Virus record (IMG/VR): IMGVR_UViG_3300027836_000009
Coordinates: 28,114-92,113 of that record
Reading direction: 5' to 3' (one strand)
Length of the DNA: 64,000 bases
DNA from: a virus
Position 1 is the stretch's first letter, and every line of letters begins with the position of its first letter. The position numbers and the translations under genes were made by a program. Positions 53,060-60,320 of the stretch are shown in pieces. Below the pieces are notes generated by a model, which did not search any database, had not been told where the DNA came from, and saw only the letters and a program-made list of their open reading frames with translations.

Positions 53060-55449
53060 TGGCTACATCAACTTACATACAGATATCCGAATACCTTCTT
53101 TTAGAATACATTTATTCTAATGAGACTATCCAAACGACTAAAGCAAAGCCTTATCGTTTATACAACAAGTACAGTAATGAATATCAATTCTTAAACAGTA
53201 CTCAAGCAATAAATCTTACAGGAAACGTTTTAGACTATAGTGCTGTGCGAATGGGTAGGGAATCTACCCAATGGGGATATCTTGATATGGATACACCATC
53301 TCCACTTGTTCAGATTGATTCTAATTTAAAGCTTGAAGATGTATCAGCTTTAATGGGTGCTACTATAAAATATGATAGAGTTAAGTTACATTTGCTTTCA
53401 GGATATGACCTTCCAGGTATTGACGGATTTATCATGGAAATTGGTTGGAGAGAATGGGATATTAACGGTGACACGGGAAGAAAATTTACTCCAGCTGCTC
53501 AAGTTTATGTTAAAGGGGAAGAAAGAATTGACTTTAGCCCAATTCCTCTTTTTTTAGGTGACCGTTTTTATGACAGATACATTGAGTTTGCTCTGCCTTC
53601 ACTTGCTGATGCAAATTTTGATTTTTGGAATTCTCCAACTGCACCAACAACATTAGGTTATAACTATACTTTTAATAATGTAGGTTTTTCAAAGACATCG
53701 CAGATTTATGCAACTCTTTGGGAAATAAATTCAACATCTGAAAGCCGTGGTAACCGATTCTTTATTACTGGAGCTTCTTACTCAGCTTCTTTTAATCAAG
53801 CTGACCTTTACTCTTACGTAAATGCTGTAGTTCAAGAAAATGCTGAATATGATTACATTGAGTATTACCCAACTTGGAACGGACAGTTCTTAGAAGATTA
53901 CATTAATCTATTAAATGATAGCGGTGGAGATTGGGTTGTTATTAATCAACTTGACTTGTATGAACAACTTGGAATGAACTTTATTAAATCATTTAGTATG
54001 TCTTCGTTACAAGATACAGCTTTTAATGCGCCTGCTGCTTACAGACCTATTATCCGTAATGCTGCATTAGCAATATCATATACAATTGAGTATACGATGC
54101 GATTAATGAATAAAACAAATGGACAGGAAATTATTCGTAAAGCAACTTGGACTTCAACAGATCCTAAAAAATACGGCCCTAGCCTACAAAGAATAAATGT
54201 TCTTGAAGGATTCCGACCTGTTAAAGTTTATAATAAGATTGTAAATCAAACATCTGATACGATTAACACAAGTGTACAGTATTTAGGATCTCCTAATTTC
54301 TTAACACAAAATGTTTATGTAAATACTTATTATGATGTTAATTACATTAGTGTTGATAGCTCAACCGATTTAAGCGTTACATTAGGAAATGTTGTTTACC
54401 CACAAGGAACTAACTACATATTCATAAACAAATTTGATAATTACGTTAAGTTTAAAGTATTTACAAAGTCTGCTGATAAATTACAAAACGTAACAATGGA
54501 CTTTGCTTCAACTGGTATGAATGTTAAATTAACTTTTATACTTGATGATAGTACAAAAATTTATATTGACCTAACGAGTGATTTAAATGCAGCTAATCCA
54601 GGTGCTCGTGAATTGTTATTCTTTCTTGATGATACATTAACAACAAAACTGTTAGGAAACGCTGAGAAGGAATATTATTTAGTTAATAAAAATCCTGATG
54701 GAACTGAAACTTTAATTTACAGAGGACAATATGCTGACTTAAAAAATAGGTCTCAAATATTATCTGAACTTTCCGCGACATTATTTAATCAAATCGGTAA
54801 TCAAGCAAATGGTGCAGGCAATGCTGCTGGCATTGGACCTGCGTCAACCGTTATCTTAGGTCTAGGTAATGTAAATAGCTTTGCTGATCCTAATAATGCC
54901 AATTTCGGTGGAGGGCTTGATCCTAATAATTTAGGTTTTGATCCTGCTGGAGGTGGTAGAAATAACGGAGCTGGTGGGAATGGAACTAACGGAGCTGGTG
55001 GATTTGGAACTAACGGCGTGGGAGGTAACGGAACTAATGGTGGAGCTGGAGGTAACGGAACTAACGGTGGAGCTGGAGGTAACAGTTCAGGCAATGCTGC
55101 TTTAAATAATTCACAATCAGCTCAAATTTCTCAATCGCAATCTTCTTTATCTCCGTCGTCTGCTGGTGCTCAAGGAGTTCAATCAGCAATTGCTAATGCT
55201 GCAGGAAACGCAAACAGTTCAGCTGCAGGAAACGCAGGTGGAGGTGGTGCTGGAGGAAACGGCAGTACATCAAACTTAAACATTGTTAGCATCCCAGGTG
55301 TAACACCAGGATTAGGAGCAAATATAAATAGTTCTTTAACGCCAAATGTTGTTAAGCCATCAAGTCCAAAAACTGTATTATCTTATGCTGCTATGGCGCT
55401 TGCTGCTTTTCAAATGTTAAGAGACTTAAAGAAAAAAGCAGGATTGTAA
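53059..55449 (+). CDS. Virion structural protein with Gly/Asn-rich repeats (796 aa)
   Basis: Residues about 1-570 are globular and beta-rich without a recognised family. Residues about 630-690 are a Gly/Asn/Thr/Ala-rich repeat (GGNGTNGGA units), followed by Ser/Gln-rich linker and a C-terminal hydrophobic helix (VLSYAAMALAAFQMLRDLKK). The C-terminal helix could anchor in a membrane or pack into a multimer. It directly precedes a tube-fold gene, so tail assembly is likely. A perfect 8-bp hairpin (53101-53120) lies in its start region. The stop is followed by the next ATG after one base. Confidence 0.6.
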   Translation: MATSTYIQISEYLLLEYIYSNETIQTTKAKPYRLYNKYSNEYQFLNSTQAINLTGNVLDYSAVRMGRESTQWGYLDMDTPSPLVQIDSNLKLEDVSALMGATIKYDRVKLHLLSGYDLPGIDGFIMEIGWREWDINGDTGRKFTPAAQVYVKGEERIDFSPIPLFLGDRFYDRYIEFALPSLADANFDFWNSPTAPTTLGYNYTFNNVGFSKTSQIYATLWEINSTSESRGNRFFITGASYSASFNQADLYSYVNAVVQENAEYDYIEYYPTWNGQFLEDYINLLNDSGGDWVVINQLDLYEQLGMNFIKSFSMSSLQDTAFNAPAAYRPIIRNAALAISYTIEYTMRLMNKTNGQEIIRKATWTSTDPKKYGPSLQRINVLEGFRPVKVYNKIVNQTSDTINTSVQYLGSPNFLTQNVYVNTYYDVNYISVDSSTDLSVTLGNVVYPQGTNYIFINKFDNYVKFKVFTKSADKLQNVTMDFASTGMNVKLTFILDDSTKIYIDLTSDLNAANPGARELLFFLDDTLTTKLLGNAEKEYYLVNKNPDGTETLIYRGQYADLKNRSQILSELSATLFNQIGNQANGAGNAAGIGPASTVILGLGNVNSFADPNNANFGGGLDPNNLGFDPAGGGRNNGAGGNGTNGAGGFGTNGVGGNGTNGGAGGNGTNGGAGGNSSGNAALNNSQSAQISQSQSSLSPSSAGAQGVQSAIANAAGNANSSAAGNAGGGGAGGNGSTSNLNIVSIPGVTPGLGANINSSLTPNVVKPSSPKTVLSYAAMALAAFQMLRDLKKKAGL
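55021..55083 (+). repeat. 27-base tandem repeats (Gly-rich)
   Basis: Two 27-base units (55021-55047 and 55048-55074) differ at one base and a partial third follows. They encode GGNGTNGGA. Degenerate copies extend back to about 54960. Likely slipped-strand expansion. Confidence 0.8.
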
Positions 55450-55450
55450 T

Positions 55451-55996
55451 ATGATTTTAAATGCTCGAAATAACAACTTTATTGTAAGATTCAATAAAGG
55501 ATTCTTTTACCCGACAATCGTTAAAAAATATGAAACTTATTTAAAACGATTACCGATGCCGTATGAGAACTTACATGATTATATGACTGCTTCAATTCAG
55601 GCTATGACATTTCCGCCATTAACAGCTGAACCTGTAGAACAAATTCTTAATACAGATAACTATTCATCTAAAGGCGGTTTACGTTTAGAGAGATATCTTG
55701 ATCGTAATATTACATTAACCTTTAAACTTTATGAAGGTTATATAAACTACTGGGTAATGTTTGATATGTTTAGAGCTTTTTATGATCTTGACAATAAAGA
55801 AACTTTTTTACCTGACATTACTTTAAGTTTCCTAGACCAAACAGGATTTGAATTTATTGCCGTTAATCTTAATCAGATAATAATGACAAACATATCGGAA
55901 CTGGAACTTAACTATTCATCAAACACAGCGGAGTTCAAAACATTTAATATGAATTTCAGATACAATTTTATAGACATTAAAAAACGATTAGATTAA
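55451..55996 (+). CDS. Tail-tube-fold protein, gp19-like (181 aa)
   Basis: The strand order resembles T4 gp19 tail tube (163 aa): an N-terminal strand (NNNFIVRFNKG), a loop with SIQAMTFPPL, a strand-helix unit (DRNITLTFKLYEGYINYWVM), and a C-terminal sheet ending in NTAEFKTFNMNFRYNFIDI. Such proteins stack as hexamers to form the tube. Either the main tube or a tube-fold baseplate part; the main sheath gene is not in the window. The start is preceded by the upstream stop at 55449. A perfect 8-bp stem (55477-55499) lies 26 bases inside the gene. Confidence 0.6.
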   Translation: MILNARNNNFIVRFNKGFFYPTIVKKYETYLKRLPMPYENLHDYMTASIQAMTFPPLTAEPVEQILNTDNYSSKGGLRLERYLDRNITLTFKLYEGYINYWVMFDMFRAFYDLDNKETFLPDITLSFLDQTGFEFIAVNLNQIIMTNISELELNYSSNTAEFKTFNMNFRYNFIDIKKRLD

Positions 55997-56331
55997 TGAA
56001 AACATTTAAAGAATTTAAGTACACAGGTAGTGATGGACCAATTTTTGAATCACATGAAATTTCGCACTTAAACGAAGCAGAAATCCTAGAAGCAGAACGT
56101 GTTTATAAAGATCTGTCCGAATACATTGCTGAACATGGTATTGAAAACATCGACGAAGGAATCTTTGGTAAGATCTTAGGTGGTATTGCAGGTTTTGTAG
56201 TAGGACCAGCAATCGGTAGAATTATTGCTCGTGCTTTAGGAGTTGAGAAAGGAATACTATATGACATGTTTACATCACGATTAGTTTCAGCTGCGTTAGG
56301 TGCTGCTATCGGCAATAACGTAACTAAATGA
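55996..56331 (+). CDS. Small protein with capsid-targeting-like start and glycine-zipper C-terminus (111 aa)
   Basis: It begins MKTFKEFKYTGSDG, like the T4 internal-protein signal (MKTYQEFIAEA), and contains HLNEAEILEAE (about residues 25-35) with L-N-E|A and I-L-E|A, which fit the prohead protease preference (L/I-x-E before A/G). The C-terminal half is a Gly/Ala-rich hydrophobic segment (ILGGIAGFVVGPAIGRII) that could insert in a membrane. If cleaved and packaged, it could be delivered with the DNA. It overlaps the previous stop by one base and the next start by four (ATGA). Confidence 0.6.
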   Translation: MKTFKEFKYTGSDGPIFESHEISHLNEAEILEAERVYKDLSEYIAEHGIENIDEGIFGKILGGIAGFVVGPAIGRIIARALGVEKGILYDMFTSRLVSAALGAAIGNNVTK

Positions 56332-57005
56332 TCATAGGAATTGATTATTCTATAAAGAGCCCTGCCCTAACAATACTGAATGCAAATAATGAAATCATTT
56401 TTGTTACGTTAGCTCGTAATTCAGTTATTAAAAAAGGGATCGTCACTGCTTTAGAAGCGGCTGACGTTAAAGTGGTTTTAATTAATGATGAACCTGCACA
56501 CCCGAAAAAAACTGTTCTTGAAAAAAGAGAACGATCTTCACTTGAGGACGCAATAATGCAAACTGCAACTATTAGCAGTCTTATCAAGGAATACGAAGAA
56601 AAAGATTTAACAGGCCTGAGTGAACATGAATTACATATAGGAATTGAAGGTTTCTCTTTTGGCTCAACTGGTAATCGTTTAGCTCAAATAAGTGGGTATC
56701 AGTATATGCTTAGGTACATGCTCTATTCAAAACATGATTTGAATCCTGCGAACTTTTGGGTATATGCACCAATGACAATTAAAGCTATAGCAGGAAAAGG
56801 TAACTTCAAGAAAGAACAAATGATTGAAGCTTTTATCAATTGCGAAGACCCACGTTTACGAGCAACAGGATTATGGAAAGCTATTTCTGAAAACCCTGCT
56901 CAATTCCAAACCAAACGTGGATTGTGGGAAAAACCACTCGATGATATTATTGACTCTTTCTGGGTCTTAATAACACTGGAATCCAAAACTATTAAAACTA
57001 TTTAA
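56328..57005 (+). CDS. RuvC-like Holliday-junction resolvase (225 aa)
   Basis: An RNase H-fold endonuclease: MIIGIDYSIKSPALTI supplies the first Asp (residue 6), HIGIEGFSFGSTGNR the Glu near residue 107, and KPLDDIIDSFW the final Asp pair near 205-210. RuvC-type enzymes cut four-way junctions in recombination-dependent replication and before packaging. T4 uses the unrelated endonuclease VII (gp49) for this, so the phage has a different solution. Alternative: another RNase H-like nuclease. It starts on ATGA overlapping the previous gene. Confidence 0.7.
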   Translation: MIIGIDYSIKSPALTILNANNEIIFVTLARNSVIKKGIVTALEAADVKVVLINDEPAHPKKTVLEKRERSSLEDAIMQTATISSLIKEYEEKDLTGLSEHELHIGIEGFSFGSTGNRLAQISGYQYMLRYMLYSKHDLNPANFWVYAPMTIKAIAGKGNFKKEQMIEAFINCEDPRLRATGLWKAISENPAQFQTKRGLWEKPLDDIIDSFWVLITLESKTIKTI

Positions 57006-57058
57006 AGGACTCTGTATATAATTATTAAATACCAATAACAATTATATTTAAAGTCCTT
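57005..57058. promoter_or_regulatory. Long stem-loop enclosing a TATATA element
   Basis: AAGGACT (57005-57011) pairs with AGTCCTT (57052-57058); after a 4-by-4 internal loop, ATATAATT (57016-57023) pairs with AATTATAT (57040-57047) around 16 bases. The promoter-like TATATA core (57015-57020) overlaps the inner arm. It could be a dyad operator or a leader/termination structure between the resolvase and the 123-aa gene. Confidence 0.45.
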
Positions 57059-57083
57059 CTAAAGGCATCTATTTACACAAGAT

Positions 57084-57455
57084 ATGAGTAATATAAAATT
57101 TACAGAAGAAGAAAGAAAAACAGTTTGGGATATCGTAACGGAATACACAAATCTCAATTCATCAGCTGCTACACTTAAAACAGAAATATTAAGTAATAAA
57201 GAAACTGTTGCTGAACTTATTGATAAATTACAAAATGGCAAAATAGCTGAATCTGAAGATGCTTTAGTGTTAAATGAAAGACTAGGTAGCATAATGCAAA
57301 ATCATCAAGATCATTCTCAATCATTAAACAATATCATTGAAGAAATTACAGTCGTAAAGTCAAAAGAAGAATCTTTTTACAAACAACTTGCATCAAAATA
57401 TGATGTTGAAGTAAATACGATTATATCAGAAGTAACGAATTTTATTTTATCATAA
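57084..57455 (+). CDS. Small coiled-coil protein before the SSB gene (123 aa)
   Basis: Entirely helical and acidic (AATLKTEILSNKETVAELID). It lies just upstream of the gp32-like gene, where T4 has genes 59 (helicase loader) and 33 (late transcription coactivator), but I see no sequence similarity to either. Unassigned. It is separated from the SSB gene by a 210-base leader with its own promoter-like element. Confidence 0.6.
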   Translation: MSNIKFTEEERKTVWDIVTEYTNLNSSAATLKTEILSNKETVAELIDKLQNGKIAESEDALVLNERLGSIMQNHQDHSQSLNNIIEEITVVKSKEESFYKQLASKYDVEVNTIISEVTNFILS

Positions 57456-57665
57456 TTTAAAAAATGTTAAAACTTTTTTAGTCTTCGTGAATATATAATC
57501 TACAAACAACTCAAGGATACACTAACCGTAAATATAGCAGATTGACTTATCGAGTACAAGTCAAAATGTAAAAGAAAGCTGACAGTATACTTAAAGCATT
57601 TAAGATCTAACAGTTAAAGTACTCACAGATAAATTTTTATAAACTTAAAACAACTAAAAGAAAAC
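57456..57665 (+). promoter_or_regulatory. SSB gene promoter and long structured leader (210 bases)
   Basis: No gene here. GAATATATAA (57489-57498) is a promoter-like element with about 160 bases to the ATG. The leader contains a perfect 7-bp stem (TTGACTT 57542-57548 with AAGTCAA 57558-57564), a 6-bp stem (CTTAAA 57590-57595 with TTTAAG 57599-57604) and an overlapping alternative pairing (AGTATACTT 57584-57592 with AAGTACT 57617-57623, one bulge). T4 gp32 represses its own translation through leader binding; a similar autoregulation is plausible. There is also an ATG-TAA start-stop at 57566-57571. Confidence 0.6.
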
Positions 57666-58607
57666 ATGGAAAATCTAAATGACATTTTTAACTTATCACT
57701 TGACGATTTTAAAGAAACAGAAAAGCCTTCAGGAGGCGGTAGAGCAATCTTCAAACCTGAAGCAAAATCTGGTAAAGACGGAGTTTACAAAGCAGTAGTT
57801 CGTTTCTTGCCTTGGCACCAGGATGTTAAAAAATCCGTAATGAAAAAATGGTCTTGCTGGTTAACCAATACAGCAACGAATGAGTCTAAAATGGTAGACT
57901 GTCCTTCAACAATTGGTAAAAAATCTGTATTACAAGATTTATTCTGGAAGTTTAAAAAATCTGACTCAGTAGCTGAGCAAAAACTTGCAGATAATTTCTC
58001 TCGCCGTCAACGTTTTGCATCCCTAGTACAAATTGTAAAAGATGATAACAATTCTGAAAACGTTGGTAAGATTATGGTATGGCCTTACGGGGTTAAAGTC
58101 TATAACAAACTTCAGGCTGAAATGAAACCTGAGTTCGGTAAACCTCACATTCCTTTTGACCTTTTTGAAGGTAAACCTTTCTTAGTTCACGTAACACTAG
58201 TTGCTGGCTTTAACAATTATGATAACTGTCGTTTCTTGGATGAGAAATTGCCTATCACAATTGACGGACAACAAATGGAAAAGAATCAAGATGACTTGAC
58301 TAAAATCAAAGCATTCTTAGAAACTTCCCCTGATTTGAACACATATGATTACCAAGATTGGGATCAGACAACTGAAGACTTCGTACAAGGAGTTATCAGA
58401 TCAACTGTACCAGGCGGTCACATCTCATCTTCTGTTGAGACACAAAATCGTTCTGCTGTTCCGCAAGCTCCTAAAACAGTTATTGCTGAATCTGCACCTG
58501 CTGCATCTTCTCAATCAGTACCTCCTGTCGCATCGGCTACATCAAACTTTGATGAGCTAACACTTGATGATTCAAGTTTTGATGATGACTTATATGGAAG
58601 CTTATAA
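57666..58607 (+). CDS. 32: gp32-like single-stranded DNA-binding protein (313 aa)
   Basis: The core match to T4 gp32 is clear: YKAVVRFLPWHQDVKKSVMK near residue 41, a kinked OB-fold region (SENVGKIMVWPYGVKVYNKL) and VTLVAGFNNYDNCRFLDEKL near 177-196, parallel to the T4 VSGFSNYDESKFL segment. The C-terminal end is acidic (DELTLDDSSFDDDLYGSL), as in gp32, where it contacts replication partners. T4 gp32 binds zinc through His and three Cys; here the CPVC motif is absent and only VDCPST remains, so the zinc site appears lost. A linker of Ser/Ala/Pro (about 250-290) is longer than in T4. It has its own leader and a strong terminator. Confidence 0.9.
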   Translation: MENLNDIFNLSLDDFKETEKPSGGGRAIFKPEAKSGKDGVYKAVVRFLPWHQDVKKSVMKKWSCWLTNTATNESKMVDCPSTIGKKSVLQDLFWKFKKSDSVAEQKLADNFSRRQRFASLVQIVKDDNNSENVGKIMVWPYGVKVYNKLQAEMKPEFGKPHIPFDLFEGKPFLVHVTLVAGFNNYDNCRFLDEKLPITIDGQQMEKNQDDLTKIKAFLETSPDLNTYDYQDWDQTTEDFVQGVIRSTVPGGHISSSVETQNRSAVPQAPKTVIAESAPAASSQSVPPVASATSNFDELTLDDSSFDDDLYGSL

Positions 58608-59709
58608 TAATAACAACAATGAAAACGAGAGGGATAACCTCTCGTTTTCTTTTTCAGATAAGACTAAGGTTGTATCTGTTGAAACATTATCATATACAGT
58701 TAAGGAATCGTTACAAAGAATCTTAAATGAAAGACATTCTTATGGTGAGAAAAGAATCATTGATCCTAAACACGAAAGATTAAACTTTGCTTGTCCTTAC
58801 TGTGGTGACTCTACTCACGATCATTACAAAAAACGTGGTAACATTTATTTAACAAAAGGATTTTACTTTAAGTGTTATAACTGCGGTAAGTATCGTGACA
58901 TTGAAGGTTTTATGAAAGACTTTCAACAACCTCTAGCAGCTGATGAAATTGTTTTAGCTCGTGAACTAACATCAAAACTGACAAGCTCAGTTAAAGGTAT
59001 TGACCCAACAATGTTTCTTGACGTTGAAGGATTAAAGAAATGGGCAATTGACCGCAAAGTGATTGAAGAAAAGAATAAACTTGTTCAAATTGATAAGTCA
59101 TCAATTTATGTTTATTTACTTAAACGTCTCCAATCCGATATGAATAGATTTGCCTGGGATCCTGAAAAGGAACAGCTTTACATCTTTCACCTAATCCCTG
59201 AAACAACACTTGTGTTAGGTTACCAAATACGTAACTTTAAATACAAACCAAAATATATGACATGGAAACTGTCAAAAATTTATGAAGACTACGGATATGA
59301 CATACCTCAAGAGGTTTTAGACATTGATGATATCTCTACAACTTTTGGCATTCTTGAACTTGATTTAAGTCAACCTATAACCGTTTTTGAAGGTCCACTT
59401 GATTCATTCCTGTTTCGTAATTCAGCAGGAACTTGTTCTTCAAATATTGACTTCCCTATTGATTTAGGATCGTTAAGATACTTATATGACTATGATGACG
59501 CAGGTAAAAAAGCAGCAATGGCAAAACTTGAAAAGGGCCGTCCTGTTTTTTTATGGAGGAAACTATTGCGTGACTTAGGTATAACAATTGAATGGAACAA
59601 GAAAATGGACTTAACTGAATTACTTGTTTACTGTAAACGAAAAGATATCAAACTGCCTGCTTTAAGTGGGTATTTTAGTCAAAGCAAATATGACATATAT
59701 GACATCTGA
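58594..59709 (+). CDS. 61: DNA primase, gp61/DnaG-type (371 aa)
   Basis: Zinc-binding domain at about residues 65-100 (FACPYCGD, FKCYNCGK: two C-x-x-C pairs) and a Toprim catalytic domain with VFEGPLDSFLF near 264-274 (Glu), DYDDAGKKAA near 299-308 (Asp-x-Asp) and a further acidic cluster. T4 gp61 (342 aa) has this order. It makes RNA primers for lagging-strand synthesis with the gp41-type helicase, whose gene is not in the window. The ATG at 58594 overlaps the SSB stop by 14 bases; no other in-frame start exists before the zinc domain. A strong terminator hairpin lies inside its first 20 codons. Confidence 0.85.
   Translation: MEAYNNNNNENERDNLSFSFSDKTKVVSVETLSYTVKESLQRILNERHSYGEKRIIDPKHERLNFACPYCGDSTHDHYKKRGNIYLTKGFYFKCYNCGKYRDIEGFMKDFQQPLAADEIVLARELTSKLTSSVKGIDPTMFLDVEGLKKWAIDRKVIEEKNKLVQIDKSSIYVYLLKRLQSDMNRFAWDPEKEQLYIFHLIPETTLVLGYQIRNFKYKPKYMTWKLSKIYEDYGYDIPQEVLDIDDISTTFGILELDLSQPITVFEGPLDSFLFRNSAGTCSSNIDFPIDLGSLRYLYDYDDAGKKAAMAKLEKGRPVFLWRKLLRDLGITIEWNKKMDLTELLVYCKRKDIKLPALSGYFSQSKYDIYDI
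58621..58655 (+). terminator. Strong terminator embedded in the primase start
   Basis: A perfect 12-bp stem (GAAAACGAGAGG 58621-58632 with CCTCTCGTTTTC 58638-58649), GATAA loop and TTTTTC tail. It follows the SSB stop by 13 bases but lies within codons 10-21 of the primase gene. Most transcripts from the SSB promoter should end here, keeping primase low relative to SSB. Confidence 0.85.
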
Positions 59710-59899
59710 CAGAGATAAATTAGGGCTCGAGAAAAATAAAGATACAATAAAAGGTGGTCTTTGTTCCTTTCAGATAGATAATCTGGAATTCGTAAATTTA
59801 GAAATGAATGAAATGAAACCAAAGTTAAAAACGAATGATGAAATAGTAATCGTTAGAAATGGAAAATCAAGGAACAACAGAAACACAAGTCTCTTCTAA
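59699..59899 (+). CDS. Small hypothetical protein (66 aa)
   Basis: The frame is open from 59666, but the ATG at 59699, overlapping the primase stop by 11 bases, is preferred (an ATG at 59690 is also possible). It is Lys/Asn-rich with a short strand pair (CSFQIDNLEFVNLEM). Unknown function. Its end overlaps the UvsY-like gene by 41 bases, which is unusually much for this genome, so the reading frame is less certain. Confidence 0.45.
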   Translation: MTSDRDKLGLEKNKDTIKGGLCSFQIDNLEFVNLEMNEMKPKLKTNDEIVIVRNGKSRNNRNTSLF

Positions 59900-60320
59900 T
59901 AACGAGCCAATTTATACAAGATTCGCAAAAGAACGCGATGAATGGAGTTTAAAGGTTCAAGATATGGCAGAAAGGCTAAAAGACATTTATAAGTTATCAG
60001 ATCTCTTAACGGACTTGTACTCGTATAGACAAATTGCATTGGAATATACACACACACTGATGTCACATCTAAGCAAATTAAATGCAACATTTCGAGTTAA
60101 GAAAGTTGAGAGATATGATTACTATTCAAGAGGATATGATTTAAGATTGGATAAAGATCCGAAAAATGATCATATCAATGCTGACTTGAATTTAATCGTT
60201 GAACGACGAGAATTGCTACAAAATCATTTAGACTATTTTCGTTCAACAGTAGGTACAATTGACTCAATGTGTTTTGGTATTAAACATCGTATGGCACTTG
60301 AGGAATATAAAAGAGGATAA
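59859..60320 (+). CDS. uvsY: UvsY-like recombination mediator (153 aa)
   Basis: UvsY loads UvsX recombinase onto gp32-coated DNA. The alignment to T4 UvsY (137 aa) follows by eye: YDYYSRGYD against DYYSGRGD in T4, then HINADLNLIVERRELLQNHL against the T4 segment that begins VLSADKDVLKVDTSLQYW, and FGIKHRMALEEYKRG against FAIKHIQDMRAFEAG. The N-terminal 30 residues are polar and extra. UvsW lies two genes downstream, as in T4 where they are neighbours. Stop and next ATG overlap by one base. UvsX is not in the window. Confidence 0.8.
   Translation: MENQGTTETQVSSNNEPIYTRFAKERDEWSLKVQDMAERLKDIYKLSDLLTDLYSYRQIALEYTHTLMSHLSKLNATFRVKKVERYDYYSRGYDLRLDKDPKNDHINADLNLIVERRELLQNHLDYFRSTVGTIDSMCFGIKHRMALEEYKRG

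Noticed and set aside
54801-55094. Minus-strand Pro/Leu-rich frame
   Set aside because: Antisense of the Gly-rich repeats, which reads as Pro-rich; not a real gene.
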